NCBI RefSeq assembly: GCF_001717465.1
Contig: NZ_CP017074.1
Coordinates: 231,846-295,845 of the forward strand
Source of the DNA: Luteimonas sp. JM171
GTDB lineage: Bacteria; Pseudomonadota; Gammaproteobacteria; Xanthomonadales; Xanthomonadaceae
Direction: 5' to 3'
DNA length: 64,000 nucleotides
A program made the position numbers and the translations under genes. Positions 53,251 through 62,720 of the stretch are shown here, one piece after another. The notes under the pieces were generated by a model. That model searched no databases. It had not been told where the DNA came from and saw only the letters and a program-made list of their open reading frames with translations. Each line of letters starts with the position of its first letter. The stretch's first letter is position 1.

Positions 53251-55688
53251 GGTTCGATCTCCTGGGTCCGGGAAGCGGGGGGCGGTGGATCAGGCTCGCG
53301 CTCATCCAGCCCGAACCAGCTGCGCCAGCCGCGTCGCGCGGGACGGGACGCCGGCGCCTCCCGGGCGGCCCCGTCATTGGCAGGCTCACCTTCGGCGTAC
53401 TGGGCATCCGGGTAATGGCAGGGTTGGTATGCCGGCGCGAAACCGGGCACGAATGCGTAGCGCCGTGCCTGCGGACAGTCCGCGTCGGTGCTGTATCCAT
53501 GCGCCACCCAGCGCCAATCCAGGCCGCCCTCGCCCACCGTCAACGGTGCGCTCGGCAGGCGCGAGAACATGTCCGACCACACCCGCATCGCTCCGGTGGC
53601 GCCGTACAGCCCGGTCGCTTCGTTCTGGTCGTTGCCCATCCACACCACGGCCAGGTGGTCCCCGGTCCAGCCGGCAAACCAGCTGTCGCGGCCGTCGTTG
53701 CTGGTGCCGGTCTTGCCCGCGGGCCGCAGGTGGCCCAGGCCGTCATTGACCAGCTGGCGCGCGGTGCCGGAGGTCACCGCCCGCTGCAGCGCCAGCGTCA
53801 CCAGGCGCACGGCCACCGCGTCGCCCGCCTGCGCCTCACCCACCTCCCGGTCATAGCGGTTCACCGTCACGCCTTCGTCGTTGATCACGCCGCGCACCAT
53901 GCGCAGGGCCTGGAATTCCCCGCCGGAAGCGAGGAACTGGTACAGCTGCGCCATCGCGTACGGGCTCTGGTCCAGCGAGCCGAGGATGAGCGACGGGTTG
54001 GGTTCCGCCTCGATGCCGGCCAGGGTGCCGATCAGCTCGGCCAGCCTGCGAGGATCAATCCGCATCCCCAGGCGCACCGTGGCCTGGTTGTACGAGCTCG
54101 CCAGCGCGTCCATCAGCGGTACCACGCCATGGCTGCGCCGGTTGGCGTTGACCGGCGTCCAGCTCTGCCCGTTGGGCAGGGTCACCGTGACCGGGGAATC
54201 ATCGATCGGGCTGGCCAGCGACCATTCGCCGGGCATGGCCAGCGCCAGCAGGTACACGAACGGCTTGAGCAGCGACCCCACCGGCCGCTTGGCCTCGATC
54301 GCCCTGTTGAAGCCGTGCTGGAGCGGATCGCGGTTGCCCACCACCGCCAGCACCTCGCCGTTGTGCACGTCCGTGAGCACGAGCGCGGCCTGCAGTTCCG
54401 GCCGGTCCTGGTCGGCAAGGGATTGGATGGTGCGGCGGACCGCTCCTTCCGCGTAGCCCTGGGCGGAGGGAGACATCGCGGTCATGACGCTCAGGCCGGC
54501 ACCCTGCAGTTCACCGGCATCGTAGTGGCTGGCCAGCTGCTGGCGCACCAGGTCCACGTAGGCGGGGAAGCGGTTGGCGGCCAGGCCGCCGGGCCGGTCG
54601 CTCACGCCCAGCGGCGCGGCCAGGGCACGCCGGTACTCCGCCTCGTCGATCAGGCCGGTGGAGTGCATCTGCGCCAGCGCGAAGTCGCGGCGTTCGCGTG
54701 CGCGCTCGGGGTGGCGGCGCGGGTCGTAGTAGGAGGGGCCGCGGATCATGCCCACCAGCAGGGCCACGTGCTCGGCATCGAGGTCTTCCAGGCGCCGGCC
54801 AAACCAGAACTCGGCGCCCGCGGCCACCCCGCGGATGGCCTGCGCGCCGCGCTGGCCCAGGTACACCTGGTTGAGGTAGGTCTCCATGATCGTGCCCTTG
54901 TCGTGCCGGGCTTCGATCAGCAGCGCGTAGATGATTTCGTTGAACTTGCGCGTCCAGGTCTGCTCGCGGCCGATGCCGAACAGTCCCGAACGGGCGAGCT
55001 GCTGGGTCAGGGTGCTGCCTCCCTGGCGGGTGGAACCCGCGCGCAGGTTGACCCATGCCGCGCGCGCCATCCCGCTCAGGTCGATGCCGCGGTGATGGGC
55101 GAAATCCCTGTCCTCCACCGCCTGCAGCGTGTCGGTGAGCAGCACCGGCACGTCCTCCACCTGCACCATCCGCCGCTCCTCCTGGCGCGCACCGTAGAGG
55201 GTGGCGATCCGCGCCGGATCCAGCCGGGCCCGATCCAGCCCCTCGCCGTCGGCATCGTGCAGCCCGGACACGCGTCCGCCCGCCAGCCGGACCTCGACCC
55301 GGGACGGGGCGACCGGGCCATCGACATCGCGGAAACCGTGGCTGGAAATCAGCCAGCGCCCCCCATCCTCCTGCTCGTTCCAGGTGCCCGGGCGCACGCC
55401 ATCGCCCTCGCGGTAGCCGGCCGCCTGGAGTTCGTGGCGCAGGGTGCGGGCATCCAGCGCGAGCCCCGGGGCCAGCATCAGCGGGCGTGCATAGACCCGG
55501 GTCGGCTCCTGCCAGGTCAGCGCGGCGAACTGCTCGTCCAGCAGGCTGTTCAAGTACAGCGTGTAGGGGACCAGGAAACCCAGGCCGAGCCCGACGAGGG
55601 CCAGGGCCCAGACCAGCAGGCGGCGGCGCCAGGGGTTGCGCGGTGCATCGGGTTGCAGGTCGTCTTCGTCGTACTTCTGTCGGGCCAT
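53247..55688 (-). CDS. mrcB: Penicillin-binding protein 1B (bifunctional glycosyltransferase/transpeptidase)
   Basis: 813 residues from ATG 55688 (E. coli PBP1b 844). Short cytoplasmic tail, one membrane helix (about 25-47), a UB2H-like domain (about 70-160), the GT51 glycosyltransferase (EDRDFAHHRGID near 193-204; RQGGSTLTQQLARS near 219-232) and a class A transpeptidase with the SVKPF-type box seen as GSLLKPFVY (Ser/Lys about 464-467), SSYNQAT (about 525-531) and KTGTSND (about 701-707). Polymerises and crosslinks peptidoglycan. A pocket of Pro/Asp-rich C-terminal tail follows. Divergent from a glycosyltransferase gene (126-base gap). The downstream TPR lipoprotein is a likely partner. Confidence 0.96.
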   Translation of the reverse strand: MARQKYDEDDLQPDAPRNPWRRRLLVWALALVGLGLGFLVPYTLYLNSLLDEQFAALTWQEPTRVYARPLMLAPGLALDARTLRHELQAAGYREGDGVRPGTWNEQEDGGRWLISSHGFRDVDGPVAPSRVEVRLAGGRVSGLHDADGEGLDRARLDPARIATLYGARQEERRMVQVEDVPVLLTDTLQAVEDRDFAHHRGIDLSGMARAAWVNLRAGSTRQGGSTLTQQLARSGLFGIGREQTWTRKFNEIIYALLIEARHDKGTIMETYLNQVYLGQRGAQAIRGVAAGAEFWFGRRLEDLDAEHVALLVGMIRGPSYYDPRRHPERARERRDFALAQMHSTGLIDEAEYRRALAAPLGVSDRPGGLAANRFPAYVDLVRQQLASHYDAGELQGAGLSVMTAMSPSAQGYAEGAVRRTIQSLADQDRPELQAALVLTDVHNGEVLAVVGNRDPLQHGFNRAIEAKRPVGSLLKPFVYLLALAMPGEWSLASPIDDSPVTVTLPNGQSWTPVNANRRSHGVVPLMDALASSYNQATVRLGMRIDPRRLAELIGTLAGIEAEPNPSLILGSLDQSPYAMAQLYQFLASGGEFQALRMVRGVINDEGVTVNRYDREVGEAQAGDAVAVRLVTLALQRAVTSGTARQLVNDGLGHLRPAGKTGTSNDGRDSWFAGWTGDHLAVVWMGNDQNEATGLYGATGAMRVWSDMFSRLPSAPLTVGEGGLDWRWVAHGYSTDADCPQARRYAFVPGFAPAYQPCHYPDAQYAEGEPANDGAAREAPASRPARRGWRSWFGLDEREPDPPPPASRTQEIEP

Positions 55689-55814
55689 GGACACCGCTGC
55701 GGCTTGGGCGTGCGCGGAATGCGACAATTGCCGATTCCGCCAGTCTAGCGCAGCGCCGGACCCCTCCTGGGGCCGCATGCGGCCTGCCATTCATACACAG
55801 GAGCGAGGCGTTCC

Positions 55815-57107
55815 GTGCTTGCCACCCTGCAATACCACCGCCTGCGCCTGGGCGCACGTGTGCACCGCCTGCGACTGGCGCTGCATGCGCGGGGCTGGCG
55901 CGGGCTGCTGGCGCGGGTGGCCGGACGGGACCGGGCGGCGGCCATCGCGCCACCGGCCACGCCGGCGTTCGACGCGCCCCCTCCGCAGGGGACCGCCATT
56001 GGCGCTGGCCGCCGGATCCTGCTGGTGGACGTGAGCACGCCGCGCCCCGACCGTGACTCGGGTTCGCTGCGGGCGGCCAACCTGATGCGGCTGCTGCTGG
56101 GTGAAGGCTTCCAGGTGGATTTCCTGCCCGATGACGGCGCCGACGCCGGCCCTTACACCCGGGCGCTGGAGTCGCTTGGCGTGGGCGTGCAGTGCGGCGC
56201 GCCCACGCGCCGGCGACGCCAGTGGTTCCAGGCACACGCGGGCAGGTACGCGGCCATCGTGGTGAGCCGTTACCACCTGGCGGAATACCTGGTGCCCCTG
56301 CTTCGCCGGCATGCCCCACAGGCCACCCTGGTGCTCGACACGGTGGACCTGCACCACCTGCGCGAAGAACGGGAGGCCCGGCTGCGTAACGACCGGACGC
56401 TGCTGCGCCTGGCCGCATCCACCCGCAAGCGCGAACTGGCTGCAATCGCCTCGGTCGACGTGGCATGGGTGGTCAGTCCGGCGGAAGCGGCATTGCTCGG
56501 CGATGCGTTGCCCGGGGCGCGGATCGAAGTGCTGCCCAACCTGCACGAGGTGGAAGCAGCACCGGCCCCGTTCCAGGCACGCTCGGGCCTGCTGTTCGTG
56601 GGCGGTGGGGGCCACCCGCCCAACGTCGATGCGGCGCGCTGGCTGCTCGAGGACATCTGGCCGCTGGTCCGCGAGCGGCTGCCCGATTGCACGCTGCACA
56701 TCGTGGGCGCGGGCATGCCATCTGCGCTGGGCGGCGCCGCCGCCCAGGGCGCGATCGTCCACGGCCACGTGCCGGATCTGGCGCCGCTGCTGGCCGGCAC
56801 CCGGGTCGGCGTGGCGCCGCTGCGTTTCGGCGCAGGGGTCAAGGGCAAGGTCAACCTGTGCATGGCGGCGGGGATGCCGGTGGTGGCCACGGGCTGCGCC
56901 GCCGAGGGAATGCACCTGGCGCACGGCCGCGACATCCTGCTGGCCGAGGAACCGGCCGCCTTCGCCGAGGCAATCGTTGCCCTGCACTCGGACGCCGCGC
57001 TGTGGTCCCGGCTCTCGCAGGCGGGGATCGACAACGTGCGCCGCCACTTCTCCTTCGACGCGGCCCGGGCCACCATCGCCGCCACCTTCCCGCCGGCCAC
57101 CGCCTGA
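55815..57107 (+). CDS. Glycosyltransferase family 4 (GT-B) protein
   Basis: 430 residues from GTG 55815. Two Rossmann-like domains: the N-terminal acceptor half has RILLVDVSTPRPDRDSGS (about 67-84), and the C-terminal half has LLFVGGGGHPPNVDAARWLLE (about 263-283), GAGMP and the GVAPLRFGAGVKGKVNLCMAAGMPVVAT region (about 331-358) with the sugar-nucleotide binding Glu/Lys residues. No signal peptide; probably peripheral at the membrane. Makes a glycosidic bond in a surface polysaccharide or lipid. Its stop overlaps the start of the next glycosyltransferase by one base. No wzx/wzy flippase or sugar-nucleotide genes are near. Confidence 0.88.
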   Translation: MLATLQYHRLRLGARVHRLRLALHARGWRGLLARVAGRDRAAAIAPPATPAFDAPPPQGTAIGAGRRILLVDVSTPRPDRDSGSLRAANLMRLLLGEGFQVDFLPDDGADAGPYTRALESLGVGVQCGAPTRRRRQWFQAHAGRYAAIVVSRYHLAEYLVPLLRRHAPQATLVLDTVDLHHLREEREARLRNDRTLLRLAASTRKRELAAIASVDVAWVVSPAEAALLGDALPGARIEVLPNLHEVEAAPAPFQARSGLLFVGGGGHPPNVDAARWLLEDIWPLVRERLPDCTLHIVGAGMPSALGGAAAQGAIVHGHVPDLAPLLAGTRVGVAPLRFGAGVKGKVNLCMAAGMPVVATGCAAEGMHLAHGRDILLAEEPAAFAEAIVALHSDAALWSRLSQAGIDNVRRHFSFDAARATIAATFPPATA

Positions 57108-58417
57108 TGCGCCTGCTGCTGATCGCCTATGAGTTCCCGCCCAGCCCGTCGCCGCAATCGCTGCGCTGGGCATACCTCGCGCGCGAGCTGCACGCCCTTG
57201 GCCACGAAGTGCACGTGCTCACCGCGGATCTGGGCGGCCAGACCCCGGGGCTGCCGCGGATGCCGGACGGGGTCGTCGTGCATCGCTGCTTTGCAGGGCC
57301 GCTGCGGGGCCTGCTCGCGGCCCGTCGCAGGCAGCGCGAGCGGTCGCAGGGGGCCCGCCAGGAGAACCCCGCGGCAGGCACCGGTGCGCCGCAGCCGTTG
57401 CGGCCGCCGCGCAACTGGAAGCAGCGGATTTCAGAAGCGGTGCAGGCCGCGGCCGCCTTCGTCCACTTCCCGGACATCCGCGGGGAGTGGCGGCCCTGGG
57501 CCCGTCGCGCACTGGAACGGCTGCTGGATGATGTGCGGCCGGACGTGGTCCTCAGCTCCCACGAACCGGCCACCACCCTGGAGCTGGGGTTGCTGGCCAG
57601 GCGCCGCGGCCTGCCATGGGTGGCCGACCTGGGCGACCCGGTGCTGGCCGGCTATACGCCCCGCCGCTGGCGTGGCCGCGCGCGGCGGCTGGAGCGGGAA
57701 ACCTGCGAGCAGGCCGATCTGGTCACGGTGACCAACCCCGGTGCGGCCGCGCTCCTGCGCGAGCGGCACGGCGGGATCGAGCGCATCGAGGTCATCACCC
57801 AGGGTTTCGACGCAGCCTGGGAGTCAGCGGAACGCGGTCAGGGCGCGCCAGCCGATGCGGTGTTCGATCCCGACCGGCTGGAGTTGCTCTACAGCGGAAG
57901 CCTGTACCGCTTCCGGCGCATTGATGCGTTGCTCGACGCGCTGAAGGCCAACCCGCGCGCCCGCCTGAACCTCGCCGCAGTCACCGTCCCCGAGCGGATC
58001 CTCCAGGCTGCCGCCACGCTCCCCGGGCAGCTGCGGCTGCTGGGCTTCCTGCCGCACGCATCGATCCTGGCAATGCAGCGCCGGGCCGATGTGCTGGTCA
58101 ACATCGCCAACGACGACCACACCCAGGTGCCCGGGAAGATCTACGAATACCTGGGGGCCGGACGGCCGATCCTGCACCTGGGCAACGGCGCGGATCCAAC
58201 CGCCGCCCTGGTCGAGCGCCTGCAGCGGGGCTGGGTCTGCCGCAGCGAACCCGGCGCGCTCTCTGCGCTGCTGCAGACGCTGGTTTCCGCGCACGCGCGC
58301 GGCGCCCTGTACGAAGGCCTGAACCTTGATCAGTCACCGGTGCTTGAATACAGCTGGCAGCACATCGGCCGCCGGTTGGACTCGCTGCTTCGGAACACCG
58401 TCCGCACCAACGACTGA
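57107..58417 (+). CDS. Second glycosyltransferase (GT-B, family 4-like)
   Basis: 436 residues from ATG 57107, one base overlapping the previous stop. Opening LLLIAYEFPPSPSPQSLRW (about 3-21) is the donor-independent N-terminal loop of GT4 enzymes such as WbuB. SSHEPATTLELGLLARR (about 146-162) and WVADLGDPVLAGY (about 168-180) are acceptor-side strands. The C-terminal domain (about 260-420) includes LLYSGSLYRFRRI, LLGFLPHASILAMQRRADVLVNI and PGKIYEYLGAGRPILHL (Glu in KIYEYLG coordinates the donor). Together with the previous gene it should add two sugars in succession. Function of the product is unknown. Confidence 0.88.
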   Translation: MRLLLIAYEFPPSPSPQSLRWAYLARELHALGHEVHVLTADLGGQTPGLPRMPDGVVVHRCFAGPLRGLLAARRRQRERSQGARQENPAAGTGAPQPLRPPRNWKQRISEAVQAAAAFVHFPDIRGEWRPWARRALERLLDDVRPDVVLSSHEPATTLELGLLARRRGLPWVADLGDPVLAGYTPRRWRGRARRLERETCEQADLVTVTNPGAAALLRERHGGIERIEVITQGFDAAWESAERGQGAPADAVFDPDRLELLYSGSLYRFRRIDALLDALKANPRARLNLAAVTVPERILQAAATLPGQLRLLGFLPHASILAMQRRADVLVNIANDDHTQVPGKIYEYLGAGRPILHLGNGADPTAALVERLQRGWVCRSEPGALSALLQTLVSAHARGALYEGLNLDQSPVLEYSWQHIGRRLDSLLRNTVRTND

Positions 58418-58427
58418 CCGCCAGGGA

Positions 58428-59966
58428 TCAGCCCCCTGACGCGAATGCCGTGCGCAAGCGCTCGCTGAACTCCGCCAGCCCCGGGGCCGCCGGATCGGTT
58501 TCCCGCGCGGAGCGCAGCGCGGCGGCCGCGCGATCGAGCTCGCCGGCCGCCAGCCGCTCGTCGCCGACCGCCAGCCAGCGCTGGGCGAGCCGGCGGCGCG
58601 CGGCCGCCAGCAGGGTTTCGTCGGTGGCGAGGGCGGCCCACGCATCAAGGCAGGCGCCGGCGCGGCCGAGGCTGTTGCGGCGCAGCTCGCGCTCAAAACA
58701 GTCGCCGGCCGCCTCCAGCAACCTGGCGCTGGCCGCGCGCACGTCCGGGTCGTCAGGCGAGATCGTCTGGGCGATGCGCAGCTTGTCGTAGGCGTTGCTG
58801 CCCGGCGGTTCCAGCAGTTCGCCAAGCTCCTCCGCGGCGGCGATCGCGGCAATGAGTTCACGCACCCGTTGTTCACGCTCCGCGGCTGATCGCACATTGC
58901 CCAGCCGGGCGTGCAGCGGCCGGGACGCCTCGATCCGCTCCTCAACGGCGCGCAGCGCCGGGTCATCAGGCGCCAGCCCGCGCGCTTGCCCCAGTGTGGC
59001 CTCTGCTTCCGCGAACCGGTGCTCGGCCGCCAACCGCTCCGCGCGCCGAGCCAGCGCCCGCCCAACCAGCACCAAGCCTTCCCGGGCCTCCCCATCCCCT
59101 GCATCCATGGCCAGCAGCGCGCCGTATAGCCGGGCGGCGTGCTCAAGACTTCCACCCTCGAGCTCCTCCCGGGCCAGGTCCAGGATGGCGTCGCGCTCCT
59201 CGGTCATCCGCGCTTCCGTATCGGGAAGGTCGACATGGCCGGGGTCGAACTCCCGGGCGACGGCGATGGCTGCGGCGGCCCCTGCGAGGTCGCCGCCACG
59301 GAGCGCTGACCTGGCGCCTTGCAGGAGTTCGGCGACGGCATCGTCGCGGCCGCGCAGGGCGCCCAGGTGCGCGGGATCCAGGCGCAGGATGCGCCGGTAC
59401 AGCGGCAGGGCGGACTCATCATCACCATGCAGGCGGCCTTCGCGGTACGCCCGGTCGGCCTGCGTCCACATCTCCTCCAGGCCGGCTGCGGCGATCTCGC
59501 GCTCTCGCAGGCGCGCGGCCACGGCGTCGGCGGCCGCGCGTGGCGCCGCAAGCTCGCGGGCCAGGCGCAGGGCATCGTGGGCGGCAGGGAAATTGCCGGC
59601 GTCGGTTTCGCGCTGGGCGACTGCCAGCGCCGCCTGTGCAACGCGCGCCAGCCCGGCGCGCGGCCCGGGACGGTCCGGATCCATCGCCAGGGCGGCTTCG
59701 TACAGCTCGCGCGCGCCGCTGCCGTCGGCCGCGCTCAGGTGGCCGCGCGCCAGCGCGGCATCCGCCTCGGCCATGGCCTGCTGGGCCGAATTCTGGGGCC
59801 AAAGAAGTTCTGCGAGCGGCTGGCGCAGGACCAGCAGCAGGAGCAGCAGAAGGCCGAGGCCGGCAGTCATCCAGCGCCAGTGGCGGCGCACGAATGCGGC
59901 CGGCGCCGCCTGGCGTGGGCAGCCGGGGTGATCGCGGTGCGGCGCGGGCGGGCGATGGGAACCCAT
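58428..59966 (-). CDS. Membrane-anchored TPR protein
   Basis: 512 residues from ATG 59966. A single N-terminal membrane helix (about 33-49, poly-Leu) leads into a periplasmic chain of about 10 TPR-like helical pairs rich in Ala, Glu and Arg (about 60-505). Recurrent pattern A-x-x-x-L-x-x-A-x-x-x-D-P (LYEAALAMDPDRP, LYRRILRLDPAHL, AIAVAREFDPGHV) marks the repeats. No catalytic motifs. TPR proteins bind partners. It lies 34 bases downstream of relA on the same strand and may be read with it. It has no known link to the stringent response. Confidence 0.85.
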   Translation of the reverse strand: MGSHRPPAPHRDHPGCPRQAAPAAFVRRHWRWMTAGLGLLLLLLLVLRQPLAELLWPQNSAQQAMAEADAALARGHLSAADGSGARELYEAALAMDPDRPGPRAGLARVAQAALAVAQRETDAGNFPAAHDALRLARELAAPRAAADAVAARLREREIAAAGLEEMWTQADRAYREGRLHGDDESALPLYRRILRLDPAHLGALRGRDDAVAELLQGARSALRGGDLAGAAAAIAVAREFDPGHVDLPDTEARMTEERDAILDLAREELEGGSLEHAARLYGALLAMDAGDGEAREGLVLVGRALARRAERLAAEHRFAEAEATLGQARGLAPDDPALRAVEERIEASRPLHARLGNVRSAAEREQRVRELIAAIAAAEELGELLEPPGSNAYDKLRIAQTISPDDPDVRAASARLLEAAGDCFERELRRNSLGRAGACLDAWAALATDETLLAAARRRLAQRWLAVGDERLAAGELDRAAAALRSARETDPAAPGLAEFSERLRTAFASGG

Positions 59967-60000
59967 CGGCCAAGCATACGGTCTGCCCGGCCAGGGCCCG

Positions 60001-62148
60001 TCAGCCCCGGTAGGCGCGCTCCACGCCGGCAATTGCCTCCATCTTGCCCAGCAGCCGTGCCAGCTGGCCGAAATCCTTCACCCGCACCTGCAGGCGCAGC
60101 CGCACCAGGGCCGAACCGCCGGGGCGTTCGCTGCTGATCGACTGCACGTGCGCGTCCTCCTGCGCGATCAGGTTGGTCAGGTCCTTGAGCAGGTACCTGC
60201 GGTCGACGCCTTCCACCACCACGGCCACTTCATGCGAACCGCCACCATCGCCCCACTCCACCGGCAGGGCGCGCTGCGGCTCGCGCGCGACCAGCCGCTG
60301 GTAGGCGGCACAGTCGCGACGGTGCACGCTCACCCCGCGCCCGCGCGTGAGGTAGCCGCCGATCTGCTCTCCCGGCAACGGATTGCAGCAGCGCGCCACC
60401 TGCACCAGGAGGTTGTCCACGCCCACCACGCTGAAATCCGCGCTGCGGGCCGGCCTGCGCCGGGGCGGCCTCGGGGCCGCCGCCGGCGCCTGTTCGGCGC
60501 GCCTGGCCTCGGCCTCGTGCTCAAGCAGCGCGCGCGCCACCTGGTGCGGGCCGATGTCACCCAGCGCCACGTGCACGTACAGGTCCTCGATGGTCGCGGC
60601 GCGGAACTTGCGCAAGGCCGGCGCGGGATCGGCGTGCTGGAGCCCGAGGCGCTTGAACTCGCGCTCCAGCAGTTCGCGCCCGTCCTGCTCGTTGCGCGCG
60701 CGATCCAGCTTGTGGAACCAGGTGCGGACCTTTTCGCGCGAGCGCGCGCTGGCCAGGTAGCCATTGGCCGCCACCAGCCAGTCGCGCCGCGGCTCGGCGG
60801 TCTTGCCGGTGAGGATTTCCACCCGGTCGCCGCTGGCAAGCTCATGGTCGAGCGGCACGATGCGCCCATTGACCTTGGCGCCACGGCAGCGGTGCCCGAC
60901 CATGGTGTGCACGTGGTACGCGAAATCCAGCGGCGTCGCACCGCGCGGCAGGTCGATCACCTCGCCCATCGGCGTGAGGGTGTAAATGCGGTCCTCCACC
61001 AGCTCGGTGTCCAGCGCGCTGGCCAGGCCCGCGTCCTCGCCGCCCTCCTGGTGGGAATCGAGCAGCCGGCGCATCCACTCGATCTTGCGCTCCAGGGCCG
61101 CGTCGCCCGAGCCGCCCTCCTTGTAGCGCCAGTGGGCCGCCACGCCGAGCTCGGCCTGCTCGTGCATCTGGAAGGTGCGGATCTGCACCTCCAGGGTCTT
61201 GCCTTCGGGTCCCACCACGGCCGTGTGGAGCGAGCGGTAGCCGTTGCGCTTGGGGCGGGCGATGTAGTCGTCGAACTCGCTGGGAATCGGCGTCCACAGC
61301 GCGTGGACCACGCCCAGCGCCGCGTAGCACGCGGCCACGTCATCCACCAGCACCCGCACCGCGCGCAGGTCGTACAGCTCCCCGAACGGCACGTTCTTGC
61401 GCTGCATCTTCTTCCAGATGCTGTAGATGTGCTTGGGCCGGCCGTCGATCTCGGCGCGGATCCCCTGCGCGGACATGGCCTCGGCAAGTTGCTTGCGGAC
61501 CTGTTCGATATAGCGCTCGCGGCCGCGCCGCTTGTCATCGAGCAGGGCCGCGATGCGGTGGTAGGCCTCGGGCTCGAGCTGGCGGAAGGCCAGGTCCTCC
61601 AGCTCCCACTTGAGCTGCCAGATGCCCAGGCGGTTGGCCAGCGGGGCGTGGATGTCCCGGGTCAGCCGGGCCAGCGCCAGGCGGTCGGGTTCCGGCAAGT
61701 CCGCGGCGGCGCGCATGCGCGCCAGTTGCTGGGCCAGCAGGATCGGCACCACCCGCAGGTCGCGCACGATTGCCAACAGCAGCCGGCGCAGGCCCTCCTG
61801 GTTGCCGCGTCCGCTGCGCTCTGCATGCAGCGCCCAGACCTGGCCGCTGGCCTTGAGGCCGTCCATAAGCGCATCGACGGCCGGGTGGTCCTTGCCAATG
61901 CGCGGGGCCAGCGGGCCCGCCCACCCGCGTACCGCGAACAGGATGGCGGCGGCCACCATGTCCGGATCGGCCTGCAGCCGCGCGAGGGCTTCGAGGGTGT
62001 CGGCCAGCACGTCCAGCGGCTCGTCAAGCGACGGCTCGCCAGCGGCCCCGTCGCGGTGCGCCTCAAGCAGCCCGCGCAAGCCCGGAGGCAGGGATCCTGC
62101 GCCAGGCAGCTCCAGCAGCTGCTGGAGCGATGTGCGCTCTTCAGGCAC
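60001..62148 (-). CDS. relA: GTP pyrophosphokinase RelA
   Basis: 715 residues from GTG 62148 (E. coli RelA 744). Makes (p)ppGpp when idle ribosomes carry uncharged tRNA. The N-terminal HD hydrolase region (about 50-190) lacks the His-Asp metal pair, as in monofunctional RelA. The synthetase domain (about 230-360) carries ...RVLVDDVAACYAALG, EFDDYIA (the EXDD motif of RelA) and EVQIRTFQMHEQAELG. A TGS domain (IYTLTPMGEVIDLPRGATP, about 382-445) and a C-terminal ACT domain follow. Divergent from the secreted protein gene at 62214. Confidence 0.95.
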   Translation of the reverse strand: MPEERTSLQQLLELPGAGSLPPGLRGLLEAHRDGAAGEPSLDEPLDVLADTLEALARLQADPDMVAAAILFAVRGWAGPLAPRIGKDHPAVDALMDGLKASGQVWALHAERSGRGNQEGLRRLLLAIVRDLRVVPILLAQQLARMRAAADLPEPDRLALARLTRDIHAPLANRLGIWQLKWELEDLAFRQLEPEAYHRIAALLDDKRRGRERYIEQVRKQLAEAMSAQGIRAEIDGRPKHIYSIWKKMQRKNVPFGELYDLRAVRVLVDDVAACYAALGVVHALWTPIPSEFDDYIARPKRNGYRSLHTAVVGPEGKTLEVQIRTFQMHEQAELGVAAHWRYKEGGSGDAALERKIEWMRRLLDSHQEGGEDAGLASALDTELVEDRIYTLTPMGEVIDLPRGATPLDFAYHVHTMVGHRCRGAKVNGRIVPLDHELASGDRVEILTGKTAEPRRDWLVAANGYLASARSREKVRTWFHKLDRARNEQDGRELLEREFKRLGLQHADPAPALRKFRAATIEDLYVHVALGDIGPHQVARALLEHEAEARRAEQAPAAAPRPPRRRPARSADFSVVGVDNLLVQVARCCNPLPGEQIGGYLTRGRGVSVHRRDCAAYQRLVAREPQRALPVEWGDGGGSHEVAVVVEGVDRRYLLKDLTNLIAQEDAHVQSISSERPGGSALVRLRLQVRVKDFGQLARLLGKMEAIAGVERAYRG

Positions 62149-62161
62149 CGCGTGTCATACC

Positions 62162-62173
62162 TCATCCGGATGA
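62162..62173. promoter_or_regulatory. 12-base perfect palindrome in the relA divergent promoter region
   Basis: TCATCCGGATGA reads the same on both strands. It lies 13 bases before the relA GTG and 7 bases before the -10 candidate of the opposite gene, so a dimeric regulator bound here could affect both. Which protein would bind is unknown. Confidence 0.3.
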
Positions 62174-62179
62174 TGCGCT

Positions 62180-62185
62180 TACACT
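62180..62185 (+). promoter_or_regulatory. Candidate -10 element for the secreted protein gene
   Basis: TACACT (same hexamer as seen before glnS and apaG) would start transcription near 62192, giving a 22-base leader that includes the AGAGGA ribosome binding site of the gene at 62214. No clear -35 is found. Confidence 0.35.
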
Positions 62186-62213
62186 AATACCGTCCACCGG
62201 AGAGGAACAGCCC

Positions 62214-62720
62214 ATGCCGCGTTTCAGCGCCCTGCTTGCAGCCGCCCTCATCGCCTGCTCGGCGCCGGCCGCACTGGCACAGGAATCCATCCAGCAACAG
62301 ATGACCGCGGAGGAATTCGCGGCAGCCGGGCTCGACAAGCTGAGCGCCGCCGAACTGGAATCGCTCAACCGGTGGCTGCTGAGGCAAGTGCAGGAAGAAA
62401 GCTCGGCCGCGGCCGACCAGGCGCGCGAGGAAGAGCGGCGCCAGGCCCGGGTGGATTCGGCTGGGCGCAAGGACGGCGGGGCGTTCTCTGCCGGACGCGA
62501 GGCCTTCCAGACCAACATCGTCGGGGAATTCAACGGTTTTGGCCGCGGCCGCCTTTATACGTTGGCCAACGGCCAGGTGTGGGAGCAGACCGATTCATCC
62601 CGCCTTGACGGCGTGCGCCGGACCGACCCGCAGGTGACCGTCTCCCCCGGCGCGCTTGGTTCCTGGTATCTGCGCCTGGAGGGCTTCAGCACCCGGGCCA
62701 AGGTCCGCCGGATCAACTGA
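62214..62720 (+). CDS. Small secreted protein, unknown function
   Basis: 168 residues from ATG 62214, with a GAGAGGAA ribosome binding site. The signal peptide ends near ALAQ (about residue 23). The mature part starts with a helical stretch (TAEEFAAAGLDKLSAAELESLNRWLL, about 31-56, and an acidic/Arg coiled coil to about 80). It ends with a beta-rich domain (FQTNIVGEFNGFGRGRLYTLANGQVWEQTD and PGALGSWYLRLEG, about 100-155). Ubiquitous-looking in the group but not assigned. The last eight bases overlap hrpA on the other strand. Confidence 0.75.
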   Translation: MPRFSALLAAALIACSAPAALAQESIQQQMTAEEFAAAGLDKLSAAELESLNRWLLRQVQEESSAAADQAREEERRQARVDSAGRKDGGAFSAGREAFQTNIVGEFNGFGRGRLYTLANGQVWEQTDSSRLDGVRRTDPQVTVSPGALGSWYLRLEGFSTRAKVRRIN

